Shown here piece after piece: positions 1 through 8,918 of a stretch of 47,049 nt of DNA (positions within the stretch are counted from its first letter, which is position 1; each line of letters opens with the position of its first letter). The translations under genes were made by a program, and so were the position numbers. The DNA comes from Abditibacteriaceae bacterium. GTDB taxonomy: Bacteria > Armatimonadota > Abditibacteriia > Abditibacteriales > Abditibacteriaceae. The notes under the pieces were generated by a model, which searched no databases, was not told the origin of the DNA, and saw nothing but the letters and a program-made list of their open reading frames with translations. The stretch covers positions 1-47,049 of the forward strand of contig JAFAZH010000027.1 in the NCBI GenBank assembly GCA_019239895.1, written 5' to 3'.

Positions 1-115
1 ATGAAGCCTTCTTGAGGTTGAGTTGCGCTTTGATCTGTCAGGCGCATCTTAAATCTTCATTTTGTTAGGAGTTCTTAGTCTTCCCAAACCCGTTTTGTGT
101 TCTTCCGTGCTAAAA

Positions 116-1606
116 CTAGCTTCGCAAAGAAGCCGTGAGTGATGGAGGAGCCGAAAGATGGCCGTTTTGAGTGGCTTGCCGCCGGAGATCAGGTGTAGAG
201 GATAGGGGCAGGTGAACTTCGACCGTAGTGCCAACTTCCAATTGGCTGGAGATATGGATGCTCCCGCCGTGCGCTTCAATAATTTTCTTCACGGACGAAA
301 GCCCTAACCCGGTGCCCTTGGCCATTTTGCGCGTGCGGTCAAGGCGGGCAAAAGGCATAAAAAGTCGGGGCAAGTCTTCGGGTGCGATACCAACTCCTTC
401 GTCTTCTACCGTCAACACCGCCTGTGTGTGGCGGGCTTCAACACAAATTATGACTTTACGTCCGGCAGGACTATATTTGACAGCATTAGAAATGAGGTTC
501 ATCACCACGCGTTCTAACCTTTTCCGGTCGCCGCGCAGGATGCACGCTTGTTCTCCCGTAAAGCGCAAGAGGTGAGTCGGGGCGGCTATGCTCTGCCCTT
601 GTACCACTTTACCCACGAGTGCTGTAAAGTCCAAATCCTCATAATGAAGATCAAGCTGCCCGGTTTCCGCCTGCACCGCGTCAGTTAAATCGGAAATCAT
701 GGCCTCCATGTGACCGACATATTGGGTGATATTATCCAGCCATTCGTCGCGCTCGGTAGGAGCCAAATCTTTGCGTTTGAGCAGATATGCTCCGCCCCCA
801 ATAATAACCAGTGGATTCTTTAAATCATGCGCTACCGTGGCGACAAATTCCAGGCGTTCTTTTTCGCGGTTGCAGATGGCCTCGGCCATTGTGTTGAAGG
901 TCTGGGCCAGGGCACCCATTTCATCGTTGCAGAGAACTGGCGCACGCGCGTGCAGATTGCCACCGCCAAACTCGGTTGCGGCACGAGAGAGTTGTAAGGT
1001 CGGCTTAAAAATCCGCGACCATAACTCTAAACCACCTAAAATCAAGACTATGGAGGCCACCAGCATAACCGCTGTTGACCAGATATCTACCCATCGATCT
1101 AATTGATGGCTGGCGTGTATGGTTGCATCCATTTGCTGCGCGTTATGGATGCGGTGGCGATGAATAGCATCCAGTAAGCTCTGCTGAATGGGCTGAGTTT
1201 CGGGCAGCACACGAGAAGCACTGGTAAGACTGAGGGTGCGGAAGGCTTGATACTCCTGCTCGATGGTGGCAGCTAAAGCGGTTTCAGTCGCAGAGTCGGC
1301 TTCCTGCTTTAGCTCTGCTAAAAGTTGATCGGCCTCCTGGAATTCTTGCCGCCGCGCTTGCTGGTAAGCCGGTTTGTGGGTGAGCCGCCAGAGCGAATCG
1401 TCCCGGCTGGCCGCAAGCAGAGCTAACTCAAAGCGATGGCTGGTGCGCAGGCTTTGGCTATCGAAGAAAACTTGACGGGTTTGAGCATGAAGTTTTGAAG
1501 TGGTGTGCAGGAGGCCGCCGCAGAGCAAAAGGAAAGCGCAGAGAATCGCGCCAATCCAGACCATAATATATTGCTTAATGTCCCAGCGGCGAATAGACCT
1601 TGGCAT
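116..1606 (-). CDS. Membrane sensor histidine kinase (HAMP-HisKA-HATPase)
   Basis: Two-component sensor kinase of the inner membrane. From the start at 1606 (496 aa) I see a basic N-terminus, a first membrane segment at about residues 15-33, an extracytoplasmic helical region of about 140 residues, a second membrane segment at 173-194 and a HAMP linker to about 247. The HisKA motif is HDLKNP with phospho-acceptor His260. The ATP-binding domain follows with N box (LISNAVKYSP), G1 (DEGVGIAPED) and G2 (GTGLGLSS). The reading frame runs open upstream to 1765, but that part looks non-coding and would overlap the region upstream of the divergent small gene. No clear ribosome site precedes 1606, so the start is tentative. 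No response regulator is visible, and it may lie beyond the window edge. The stimulus is unknown. The short stretch 1-115 holds nothing I recognise. Confidence 0.9.
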   Translation of the reverse strand: MPRSIRRWDIKQYIMVWIGAILCAFLLLCGGLLHTTSKLHAQTRQVFFDSQSLRTSHRFELALLAASRDDSLWRLTHKPAYQQARRQEFQEADQLLAELKQEADSATETALAATIEQEYQAFRTLSLTSASRVLPETQPIQQSLLDAIHRHRIHNAQQMDATIHASHQLDRWVDIWSTAVMLVASIVLILGGLELWSRIFKPTLQLSRAATEFGGGNLHARAPVLCNDEMGALAQTFNTMAEAICNREKERLEFVATVAHDLKNPLVIIGGGAYLLKRKDLAPTERDEWLDNITQYVGHMEAMISDLTDAVQAETGQLDLHYEDLDFTALVGKVVQGQSIAAPTHLLRFTGEQACILRGDRKRLERVVMNLISNAVKYSPAGRKVIICVEARHTQAVLTVEDEGVGIAPEDLPRLFMPFARLDRTRKMAKGTGLGLSSVKKIIEAHGGSIHISSQLEVGTTVEVHLPLSSTPDLRRQATQNGHLSAPPSLTASLRS

Positions 1607-1785
1607 CGTATAGCGGTTTAGACGCTGTGCCCGATGGCTCGTTGCCCTCTCCTGAAAATTTAATATTTTCTTGTGAATTCTTGAGTGACAATTATGAACA
1701 GGGTGCGTTATCCCCAATGAAGCTACCTGTTTTAACCAAAATAGGCACTTTAATTTCCAGAGCAAAGCTCAAGGGAGAAAGTATC

Positions 1786-1920
1786 ATGAAAAGCTTAGTT
1801 ACAAAAGCAGTTGCTGCATTATTAGTTGTTGGCGCTTTGAGCGTCGCCCCCGCGATGGCCAAGGGTGGCAAGAAGCATCATCGTCACCACCACCATCACC
1901 ACCACATGCACAAGCGTTAA
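1786..1920 (+). CDS. Small secreted poly-histidine peptide
   Basis: A 44-residue protein: basic start MKSLVTK, hydrophobic core, Ala-x-Ala site (AMA, residue 25), then a mature tail of about 19 residues of which 10 are His (residues 31-42), plus several Lys and Arg. The start is supported by a good ribosome site (AAGGGAGAAAG) a few bases before ATG 1786. A strong hairpin terminator follows at 1954-1991. It is transcribed divergently from the sensor kinase, with 179 bp between the two starts. By composition the mature peptide should bind Ni, Zn, Cu or Co, or be strongly pH-responsive. This is inference, as I recognise no family. Its size and lack of a known domain make it easy for annotation pipelines to miss, but signal peptide, ribosome site and terminator together argue that it is real. 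Confidence 0.75.
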   Translation: MKSLVTKAVAALLVVGALSVAPAMAKGGKKHHRHHHHHHHMHKR

Positions 1921-1953
1921 TTTGTAGCAACTGGTAAATCGAGTCGTATGATA

Positions 1954-1991
1954 AAACAGCAGGGCAGGCCAATTGGCCTGCCCTGCTGTTT
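1954..1991. terminator. Perfect 19-bp palindromic bidirectional terminator
   Basis: A perfect inverted repeat of 19 bp per side with no unpaired loop beyond the central AATT. It is G+C-rich in the middle, with A-run and T-run edges (AAAACAGC / GCTGTTT). It lies between the convergent ends of the small His-rich gene (stop at 1920) and prfA (stop at 2023), so it can end transcription from both sides. Confidence 0.85.
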
Positions 1992-2022
1992 GTTATTGAG
2001 GTGTCAGCACAGATGCAGCAGT

Positions 2023-3087
2023 TTAGGCCGCCTCCACTGCTGCTAAGGCTTGCGTACGGCGGGCCTGAATAAGCGCATTAATCAGCGGGTGGATATGGCC
2101 TTCCATTATCTGGTCGAGGTTGTTGCTCTTGAAGTTAATGCGATGATCCGTGATACGGTTTTCGGGGAAATTATAGGTGCGTATCTTATCGCTGCGGTCG
2201 CCGCTTTTCACCTGGGCGCGGCGGACTTCATCGCGCTCTGATGCCTGGCGCTCGCGTTCGGCTTCATACAGGCGCGAGCGCAAAACGCGCATGGCTTTTT
2301 CTTTATTCTGCCGCAAGCTGCGCTCGTCCTGGCAGGTGACGACTAAGCCCGTCGGTTTGTGAATCAGGCGCACTGCGGTTTCGTTTTTCTGCACGTTCTG
2401 GCCACCCGCGCCGCTACTGCGCATGGTTTCCATCTCGATGTCGTTGTCGTTAATTTGCACATCCACTTCTTCGGCTTCGGGTAGCACCGCAACGGTAGCG
2501 GCAGAAGTATGGATGCGTCCTTTTTGTTCGGTTGCTGGCACGCGCTGGACGCGATGCACCCCGCTTTCCGTTTGTAAGGCATCCCAGGCCCCTTTACCGT
2601 CTACGCCAAACACCACTTCCTTAATGCCGCCCATTTCCGCTTCGGAAAGCGAAATCGGTTCAAGCTTCCAGCCACGCTCTTCGGCGTAGCGCGAATACAT
2701 ACGGAACAGGTCAGCCGCCCAGAGAGCCGCTTCTTCGCCCCCCGTGCCCTGGCGAATTTCAATAATCACGCCCCGGTCAGCATCCTCATCTTTGGGCACC
2801 ATCAGGTCTTCCAGGGTGGCGCGGGCCGTTTTGAGTTGAGGCTCAACCTGAGCCATCTCCTCCTGCGCCAGTTCGCCCAAATCCGGGTCATCCAGCGAGG
2901 CTTTGGCATCCGTCAGGACTTGCTCCAGACGTTCCACGGCGCGATACTGGTTGGCCACTGGCTCCAGACGAGAGCGTTCCTTGGCGATGCGCTGCATGGC
3001 GGCACCATCGGTAAGCGTCTCCGGGTCGGATAGTTGATTGGTTAACTCGTCAAACCTTTCGGCGAGAGCTTTTGCTTTATCTAACAT
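2023..3087 (-). CDS. prfA: Peptide chain release factor 1
   Basis: Class I release factor recognising UAA and UAG and triggering peptide release on the ribosome. From ATG 3087 the product has 354 residues, normal for RF1. The codon-recognition tripeptide is PAT at residues 184-186, which marks RF1 rather than RF2, and the catalytic GGQ is at 228-230 in the usual context ([11 protein letters not shown]). The frame is open to 3144, but those extra codons are translated repeat sequence (the element at 3095-3286) and are excluded. Just before the start the sequence reads GGGGGGTTAGGTCAAAAT, so the only Shine-Dalgarno-like purines come from the outer end of that repeat. It forms a minus-strand group with the DUF1385 gene and rpmE. 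Confidence 0.97.
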   Translation of the reverse strand: MLDKAKALAERFDELTNQLSDPETLTDGAAMQRIAKERSRLEPVANQYRAVERLEQVLTDAKASLDDPDLGELAQEEMAQVEPQLKTARATLEDLMVPKDEDADRGVIIEIRQGTGGEEAALWAADLFRMYSRYAEERGWKLEPISLSEAEMGGIKEVVFGVDGKGAWDALQTESGVHRVQRVPATEQKGRIHTSAATVAVLPEAEEVDVQINDNDIEMETMRSSGAGGQNVQKNETAVRLIHKPTGLVVTCQDERSLRQNKEKAMRVLRSRLYEAERERQASERDEVRRAQVKSGDRSDKIRTYNFPENRITDHRINFKSNNLDQIMEGHIHPLINALIQARRTQALAAVEAA

Positions 3088-3094
3088 ATTTTGA

Positions 3095-3286
3095 CCTAAC
3101 CCCCCGTCCCCCTTCCCGGCACGGGAAGGGGGTGTCAGAGGCATAGTTTTCTCTGAAATCCTTATTAATGGTTCGCATCAGTAAAGGGAAATATTCGCCT
3201 GACCTTACAAGTAAAAAGTAATACTGCCATCCAAGATTCATCTCAGACACCCCCTTCCCGGTTCGGGAAGGGGGACGGGGGTTAGG
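3095..3286. repeat. C-rich paired inverted element filling the DUF1385-prfA gap
   Basis: Two arms of about 45 bp (3095-3140 and 3242-3286) are near-perfect reverse complements, separated by about 100 bp. Each arm contains its own small hairpin (CCCTTCCCG ... CGGGAAGGG). The outer end at 3286 touches the stop codon of the DUF1385 gene (3287-3289), and the other outer end lies 7 bp from the prfA start. The pattern CCTAACCCCCGTCCCC is a variant of the one in the element at 31581-31731. Similar C-rich palindromes are known as widespread intergenic repeats across bacteria; I cannot name this family. Confidence 0.85.
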
Positions 3287-4519
3287 TTATATTGATCCCG
3301 CACGCGCGACTGGTTCGGCCATGACAGGATAGGATTGCCCGCGCGACGTGGCCGAAGCCTGCTCTTCTGCATCCAACACAGCGCGCATGGCGGCACACGA
3401 GACTTCCAACTGCTCGTCATCAGGCTGGCGCGTCGTCAATCGTTGCAACCACATGCCGGGCGTCATGATAAAACGGGCGAGGCTACTCCACTTTGGATTC
3501 GCCGTCATCTTGATAACTTCGTAAGACAATCCGGCGACGACTGGCATCAAAGCAAAGCGCATGGCCACTCGCGTCAAATGTGAGTGTGTCCACGGCAAAA
3601 ACGTAAAGCAGAGAATACTGACTACCACCGTCAGCAGGGCGAAACCAGTTCCACAGCGAGGGTGGGGTGTATCAAACGGGCGTGCCCCCACAGGTGTGAT
3701 AGGGCAATGATTCTCCGCGGCATATACCACTTTATGCTCTGCGCCGTGATATTCAAAGACCCGTCGAATATCGGGCTTGAGGCCAATCACCCAGACATAA
3801 CCAATAAAGATGCAGAGCTTGACCAACCCCTCAAACAGATTTAAGGCAATGACGTTCGTTGTGGCCCGCCGGAGCGTCCAGTCTGTAATCAAATTAGGCA
3901 GAGCCACAAACAACAGCAAGCCAAAACCCAGGGAAGTCGCTATGGTGAGCAGAAACATCCACCACGGCAATGATTCCTCTTCTGCTGCTTGTCCATCCGC
4001 CGTATCAGTGGTGCCTGGCAGTGGATGCTCAGAGGAAATCGGCTCTGGTATGGGTGGTATCCATATTTCATGGGTGGTGGTCGCTGAACTGGTGGCGTGC
4101 GCTTGAGTTGTGGTTGCAGCAGTAGTGCCATTGGTCGCAGCATGGCCATTCAGACCACTGCCATTCAGATCAACAGGATTCACAACAGTTAAGTCTTGAG
4201 CCGTTGATTTGGCTTTTTCGTCTTTAGCCTTCTGGTCTTGCATCGCCTTGTTGCTCGACCAGTTTAGAAAGCGCATTCCCAAGCCGAGCATTTCAAAAAG
4301 CGCCACCACGCCACGGAGAAAAGGCATTCCCATCCAGCGATAGCGTTTCATGATGGAAGTAACTGGCTCGACACGAGTTTCGATGGAGCCATCAGCGCGA
4401 CGCACGGCTGCCCCGACAAAGCGCGGCGAGCGCATCATCACGCCCTCAATGAGCGCCTGCCCACCAAGCTGAAACGAACTCAGGGCCGGGTCTAATTTGT
4501 CTTGCTCTTTGCTCTCCAT
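3287..4519 (-). CDS. DUF1385 (YqhQ-like) membrane protein
   Basis: A 410-residue polytopic membrane protein. The family hallmark near the N-terminus is GGQALIEGVMMRSP (about residues 19-32), and a second conserved block is EYHGAEHKVVYAAEN. Hydrophobic segments lie near residues 65-90, 185-215, 225-250 and 300-320. Between the first and second lies an unusual linker of about 80 residues rich in Thr, Ala and Ser, which makes the protein longer than the usual ~300-330 residues. The biochemical role is not known to me. In many bacteria the gene neighbours prfA and rpmE, as here. The start ATG at 4519 has a weak AGG upstream. The stop codon abuts a repeat element. Confidence 0.92.
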   Translation of the reverse strand: MESKEQDKLDPALSSFQLGGQALIEGVMMRSPRFVGAAVRRADGSIETRVEPVTSIMKRYRWMGMPFLRGVVALFEMLGLGMRFLNWSSNKAMQDQKAKDEKAKSTAQDLTVVNPVDLNGSGLNGHAATNGTTAATTTQAHATSSATTTHEIWIPPIPEPISSEHPLPGTTDTADGQAAEEESLPWWMFLLTIATSLGFGLLLFVALPNLITDWTLRRATTNVIALNLFEGLVKLCIFIGYVWVIGLKPDIRRVFEYHGAEHKVVYAAENHCPITPVGARPFDTPHPRCGTGFALLTVVVSILCFTFLPWTHSHLTRVAMRFALMPVVAGLSYEVIKMTANPKWSSLARFIMTPGMWLQRLTTRQPDDEQLEVSCAAMRAVLDAEEQASATSRGQSYPVMAEPVARAGSI

Positions 4520-4619
4520 CTACTGAACCTCGCTGCGGGCTATCCACCACTATCGCCAGCAATATGGCCTGGCTTGGTTACCGTTTGAATAGCTCATGCC
4601 ACCATCCCCAGACAATAAA

Positions 4620-4672
4620 AATACGGATTGCAAGATGCAGAGTTCCCCACCCTGCATCTCACAATCCGTATT
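4620..4672. terminator. Hairpin terminator after rpmE
   Basis: Inverted arms AATACGGATTG (4620-4630) and CAATCCGTATT (4662-4672), with an inner pair AGATGCAG / CTGCATCT, flanked by AAAA and TTCTGTTT. It begins 14 bp beyond the rpmE stop. The words CGGATTG and GATGCAG recall the paired element at 11353-11453, so it may be a compact relative of the repeats. Confidence 0.75.
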
Positions 4673-4686
4673 CTGTTTGATGGACG

Positions 4687-4935
4687 CTAAGCCTTGGTCT
4701 TCTCGCGCCGCTTGGCCGCGCGCTGGGCCTTTTCGCCAGCCGCACGACGTTGATTGAAGCGATCCACACGACCTGCGGTGTCTACGATGCGCTGCTTGCC
4801 GGTATAGAACGGGTGGCACTGTGAGCACAGATCGAGGTGAATCGTCGGCACCGTGGCGTGCGTATGCACCACGGAACCACACGTCGCGCAGGTAATTGTG
4901 GCCTCCATGTAATTAGGATGAATGTCTTTTTTCAT
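4687..4935 (-). CDS. rpmE: 50S ribosomal protein L31 (zinc-binding type)
   Basis: Structural protein of the large ribosomal subunit. The sequence opens MKKDIHPNY, typical of L31, and keeps the four zinc-ligand cysteines C16, C19, C37 and C40 in two CxxC pairs, so this is the C+ form. The 82 residues include a basic Arg/Lys tail slightly longer than average. A good ribosome site (GGGAG) lies 8 bp before ATG 4935. It is the first gene of the rpmE-DUF1385-prfA group, though the hairpin at 4620-4672 may attenuate read-through. Confidence 0.97.
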   Translation of the reverse strand: MKKDIHPNYMEATITCATCGSVVHTHATVPTIHLDLCSQCHPFYTGKQRIVDTAGRVDRFNQRRAAGEKAQRAAKRREKTKA

Positions 4936-5111
4936 GTCTTAACTCCCTCTGCTTGATGCTGAATAAATCTCAATTTATCGTTAATTCTACGTGACCACTA
5001 TTTAACGGCCACTGCCTTGGTCTGAGAACGAATGCAGTTTAACTACCTTTCAGACGAGCGACAACCCATCAGGTTGCGTGGGCCGGGGCACGCCCTAAAA
5101 TCAAAAGATCA

Positions 5112-7556
5112 TTAAGAGCCGTTAGAGTGCGAAGTGGTCTGTAAAGCGCGCGCCGCAACTGAAGTGCTACGCTCGAACCAGGCGCTCACCACTGTGAGGT
5201 TGGCGGAAGGGGTGAAGGCGAAACGTTGCCAGCCCTGGCGACCGTTAATATCAATCACCGTGGCATTGGTGGTTCCTGGCGTGGTGGCTGTGGTGGCCTG
5301 GCTGCGCCAGCCGCCCTCGACCTGAAGCGTAGCGGCAGCATTAGCAGCAGTATTAGGAGCAGTGGTTTTCCACTCGATATGCAAGGTGGCAGCGGTGGGC
5401 GGGACTTCCAGCCAGCCGGGATAGCGGGTATTGGCGGTGAGGGCGAGGGGCGCGCGGGCGATGAAATCAGTGGTGTTTAGTTTGTCTGAGGGCAACTCTA
5501 AGGCACCGGGCAGCCAGATGGGAAGGGTTTTCTGTCCATTGGCAAAGGCTTCACGCAAGGCATTGGAAGAGCTTTCTAGCAGAGCCGCTGCATTCAGCGT
5601 TTCTCCATTGTCCACCACCGGATGTAAATTATCCAGGGTGGGGGCCGAGCGTTCGGCCAAAGGCTTCAGGGTGGCACTTAACAGGTGGATGCCATACACG
5701 CGCTCCAGATAAACGGTCAGCCCCTGCAAATATTCCAGGCCATCCTGCGTGCCATCAGAGCGTAAGGGCGAACCGGGGCCGTGGGCATTCCAGAAGCGCA
5801 GGGAGGCTATCGCATTCTCTTTAACATGAGTGTCCAAATCAGTGGCTAATGTCGTAGCAGCGGCTCCGGCATCTTTAGCTTCCTCCAGGTTAGGAGGTAG
5901 TTGCGCGGCGAATTGATCGGGCATGGAAGCGGCCCATAACATACCCAGAGTCTCCCCCACCAGGCCATTGCCATAAGGCTCTAAGGGCGGACGAAAGCCG
6001 TTGAAGGGCGGCAGAATGACATGGCCGTATTCGTGGGTCAGTTCGCGCAGCCACTCGCTCTCAGGACGCGCCTCGGTCATCTTGAAGAACATAATCTCGC
6101 CCTTAGCCGAATCAATCTGTCCGGCCCCGGCCCCACTTTGGGCTTCGTCGGGCAAGTTGCGTGTTGGTAGTGGAATGGTATTGGGCGTGACACCATTAGT
6201 TGCAGGTGTGGTGATGGTTGAGGCCGGATTGGGCAAAGCGCCGGGCGTGGTCGCAATATGGACGGTATTGATCTCATCCACATCCGTCATGGCGACACCC
6301 CACGGATGCCATAATGGGGTATTTCTGATGTCGGACTGCACCATCTTCTTGCCATTTAGCACAACGGGCGTATTGGGCAAGGGCATCCGCGTTCCGAGGG
6401 CATCTTGCACGGCGGGGTCATCGTCATCCTGGGGCCACCACGCCGAGACTTCCGATAGCCAGAGGTTGGTCACTCCATTATTTGGGCCACCATTCTGGTT
6501 GCGCATATACAGGTTTTCCAGACCCAATTCGGACAGGGCCAGGGTATGCAGCTTCAGGAATTGCGTGCAGAGCGCCTCAGCGCGGGGACGATCATCGCGT
6601 TTCTCCCGCGTTAAATAAGGCGAAGCATAAAAGACATTGACGACTTTATGCCACAAGCCGCGATTCGGCCCATCGGTTTCGCGCTCATAGCCGACAATCA
6701 TTTTGTCAAGTTGCAGCACCGGAGGAAGGTTCGGGATGGGCACTTTACGATAAAGCGGTGGAATGCGCGATAGGGTTACTCCCTGCTCAATAGCGGAAGG
6801 CATAAAAGGCGGGAAAACCTTGCCACTGGTTATTAAAAACTCTTGCTTTTGCGGTGCTTGCTCATTAGCAGTGGCCGTTGAAGTTAAGGCTACTGTTGCG
6901 GCTGGGCCAGGCGGTTCCTGCGCCAGACGAGAGTAATCAAAGCTAAAGCGATAGGGCTGCCACAGGTTGCCGTGAGCGACGGTGGCGATGGTATCCATCG
7001 TATCATCAGGCGCGTAATCGGGCAGACCTTCTTGTAAAGCTCCACTTAATTCCAAGAGGGCATCGCGCACCAAGGTAGGATCATCCGCGCGCAGAATGCC
7101 AGCTAAACGGGCGGCTCGACAAAATGCGGTAATGGAAGCATCACGAGCAAACATACCACCAAAGTGCTTGGCGGCTAACCCCCATCCGTAATGAGATTGC
7201 TCCGCCTGGCGAATCAGGTTGATGGTAAACCGATCTGTGGGCATGGCAGTTGGTGGAGCGGTGATGATGTCGGGGCCAGTCACGGCAAAGAGGGCCACTA
7301 AAGAGCGTTGTGCGGCATCCTGAAAGGCCGCTATGGAAGTGCGGTCATTGGCATCCAATAGCACCTGAGCGTGGGTAATCGCTTCGGCAACGGTGGCCGG
7401 GGCGGCGGTGATGCTTTGCTGCGCGTAAGCGACGCCTGTCCCGGCAGTATACCGGGGCGGCCACAGCTTCGGTGCGATGCAAGTGGTTAAGCCCAGCGCA
7501 CCCATAAAGAGGGCGCTGCGGCGTGCATATTTTGTGTTACGACTCAGTTGCCTCAT
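5112..7556 (-). CDS. Large secreted protein with HEYGH metalloprotease-like motif
   Basis: An 814-residue exported protein. The N-terminus has a basic region, a hydrophobic core and a likely cleavage at AYA-QQ near residue 46. The central part contains HEYGH at residues 508-512 followed by a Glu in GLVGETLG (E535), the arrangement of a gluzincin-type zinc site (HExxH plus a downstream Glu). The motif sits in a plausible helix (LRELTHEYGHVILP). The C-terminal ~130 residues look like a beta-sandwich (PGWLEVPPTAATLHIEW and following strands), possibly for binding. I recognise no family over the rest. A secreted metallopeptidase or a structural relative is the best guess. It stands alone on the minus strand between rpmE and another orphan gene; the ribosome site (AGGTGG) is weak. 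Confidence 0.8.
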   Translation of the reverse strand: MRQLSRNTKYARRSALFMGALGLTTCIAPKLWPPRYTAGTGVAYAQQSITAAPATVAEAITHAQVLLDANDRTSIAAFQDAAQRSLVALFAVTGPDIITAPPTAMPTDRFTINLIRQAEQSHYGWGLAAKHFGGMFARDASITAFCRAARLAGILRADDPTLVRDALLELSGALQEGLPDYAPDDTMDTIATVAHGNLWQPYRFSFDYSRLAQEPPGPAATVALTSTATANEQAPQKQEFLITSGKVFPPFMPSAIEQGVTLSRIPPLYRKVPIPNLPPVLQLDKMIVGYERETDGPNRGLWHKVVNVFYASPYLTREKRDDRPRAEALCTQFLKLHTLALSELGLENLYMRNQNGGPNNGVTNLWLSEVSAWWPQDDDDPAVQDALGTRMPLPNTPVVLNGKKMVQSDIRNTPLWHPWGVAMTDVDEINTVHIATTPGALPNPASTITTPATNGVTPNTIPLPTRNLPDEAQSGAGAGQIDSAKGEIMFFKMTEARPESEWLRELTHEYGHVILPPFNGFRPPLEPYGNGLVGETLGMLWAASMPDQFAAQLPPNLEEAKDAGAAATTLATDLDTHVKENAIASLRFWNAHGPGSPLRSDGTQDGLEYLQGLTVYLERVYGIHLLSATLKPLAERSAPTLDNLHPVVDNGETLNAAALLESSSNALREAFANGQKTLPIWLPGALELPSDKLNTTDFIARAPLALTANTRYPGWLEVPPTAATLHIEWKTTAPNTAANAAATLQVEGGWRSQATTATTPGTTNATVIDINGRQGWQRFAFTPSANLTVVSAWFERSTSVAARALQTTSHSNGS

Positions 7557-7590
7557 CTGCCACCTGTTTTGATGATCTAACTAAAGGGTC

Positions 7591-7689
7591 TAACAAAATG
7601 AACTAAGCTATGGCGCAGGAGCTACGTGTCATGTTGAGCGCAGCGAAACATGACGAGCCTCTTAGGGTTGCGCTCTTCTCATTTTGTTA
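7591..7689. repeat. Paired-arm intergenic element with GTCATGTTGAGCGCAGCGAA core
   Basis: Outer arms TAACAAAATGA (7591-7601) and TCATTTTGTTA (7679-7689) are perfect inverted repeats. Inside lies a hairpin GTCATGTT (7628-7635) / AACATGAC (7647-7654) whose loop GAGCGCAGCG matches the arms of the element at 27954-28077. It lies 58 bp beyond the stop of the gene at 7748-8812. It looks like a single-arm member of the GTCATG repeat family. Confidence 0.6.
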
Positions 7690-7747
7690 AATTCTCTTAA
7701 TACTTCTCAACGACTTGGCTTCATGGAAGTTGCCTTGTCGTCACAAT

Positions 7748-8812
7748 TTAGCGATGGCATTCCAGAGAATCGAGCACATCCTCTACCACATGAGCATTAA
7801 TGGGTGATAATTCACAGTCGAGGGCAAAAATCTTATTGCTTTGCTCACAGTGCCACACGCGCATTGCGGCAGGTGGGGTGTGGCGACGCAGCACTCGATC
7901 CAGCCCCTTTTGCACCATCAGGCGGCGCAAATCTCGCAAGCGTCCGTGCAGCATCAGGGCAGGATGGGTGCGCACGCTAATCTCTTCGGCTGGCCCAAAA
8001 CGGCGTTTCTTATCGGTGCGGGCGATAGTGCGCTGCGTCCAATCAACTAACGATTCATTTTCTAACACCACATTGGCAATGGGAATCCGTTGCAGGGCAA
8101 TACGCTGGTCGGTCTGCGTCCACCCAAGGGGAGTGGCTGGACGCGCTTTAACCCATTCCAATTCCAGGCGATTCAGCAATAGCTTGGCACGTTTCAGGTG
8201 AAACTCTTCGGGGATGTCGAGTTGTAGATCAAACACGCTCCAGGTCTGCCAGCCGCCGCTGGAATGACATTCCAGGGAAGAGAAGACTTCAGTGGCCAAC
8301 CGCTGCATTTTGTCTTGCTTTTCAAGGCCACGCCCAATCAGGTGCGCTACTACCACCCGCCCACAGTCGGCACACTGCCACGCCACGCCCCAACCCTGTC
8401 CGAGCAGGACATCACCCCGTTCACCGACCCAGCCGAAATTCTCCAGTTGGGCTTTGCGCTTGCGCGCTTTTGAGAGCAACCGTGGATTGTCGGCCAGTTG
8501 AAACGCTTCGCCCCGCTTCTTCGCCTGGCGCACCAGTTGTTCGGTGAATAAGGTCACGCTGCGTGCTAAATCAATGCCCTTTTGCGGCTTCTCCCAACGC
8601 AACTCTAAACGTGGCCCATCGGCATCATCCACGCGCAAATCGCCTTTAGTGGCATCGCCACCGAAGGTCTTTAGGTTCCAATCGGACGGCAAAGTGACCG
8701 TCAAGCCCTGCCAGCCCAGCAGATGGGTTTCGGTGGCAAAGAGCGCAGGCAGCGGCGCTACTTTCTTGTGTCGCTCTTTGTGTGGTGATGGCGGAGAAGT
8801 CGAAGCTGGCAT
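7748..8812 (-). CDS. Hypothetical protein with two similar halves
   Basis: A 354-residue protein with no signal peptide or membrane segment, so probably cytoplasmic. The two halves resemble each other. Each begins with a strand pattern of the type W-x-G-L-x-V-x-L-P-x-D-W or F-D-L-Q-L-D-I-P, continues through RLELRW versus RLELEW, and ends in nearly the same helix: EVFSSLECH near residue 180 and DVLDSLECH at the C-terminus. The first half contains a CxxC (CADCG) missing from the second. This suggests duplication of a ~170-residue domain, perhaps of the small stress/DcrB-like beta-alpha-beta type, but I cannot assign the family. The ATG at 8812 has a GGGTAGG stretch upstream. It is the only gene of its transcription unit as far as visible. 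Confidence 0.75.
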   Translation of the reverse strand: MPASTSPPSPHKERHKKVAPLPALFATETHLLGWQGLTVTLPSDWNLKTFGGDATKGDLRVDDADGPRLELRWEKPQKGIDLARSVTLFTEQLVRQAKKRGEAFQLADNPRLLSKARKRKAQLENFGWVGERGDVLLGQGWGVAWQCADCGRVVVAHLIGRGLEKQDKMQRLATEVFSSLECHSSGGWQTWSVFDLQLDIPEEFHLKRAKLLLNRLELEWVKARPATPLGWTQTDQRIALQRIPIANVVLENESLVDWTQRTIARTDKKRRFGPAEEISVRTHPALMLHGRLRDLRRLMVQKGLDRVLRRHTPPAAMRVWHCEQSNKIFALDCELSPINAHVVEDVLDSLECHR

Positions 8813-8918
8813 TTCATAAACCTACCCCTGGTGCTGAATCGGTTTGAAAGTGATGGTCAGGGACAGACAATGAAAGTATAGCAGACTATATCAGACGGCT
8901 AAGATGCTGTGTTTAAAT

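Noticed and set aside
3088..3144. N-terminal extension of prfA
   Set aside because: The extra codons ([15 protein letters not shown]) are translated palindromic repeat; RF1 begins at MLDKAKAL.
6001..6618. 205-residue plus-strand frame opposite the HEYGH protein
   Set aside because: No ribosome site, no domain, opposite a long frame with signal peptide.
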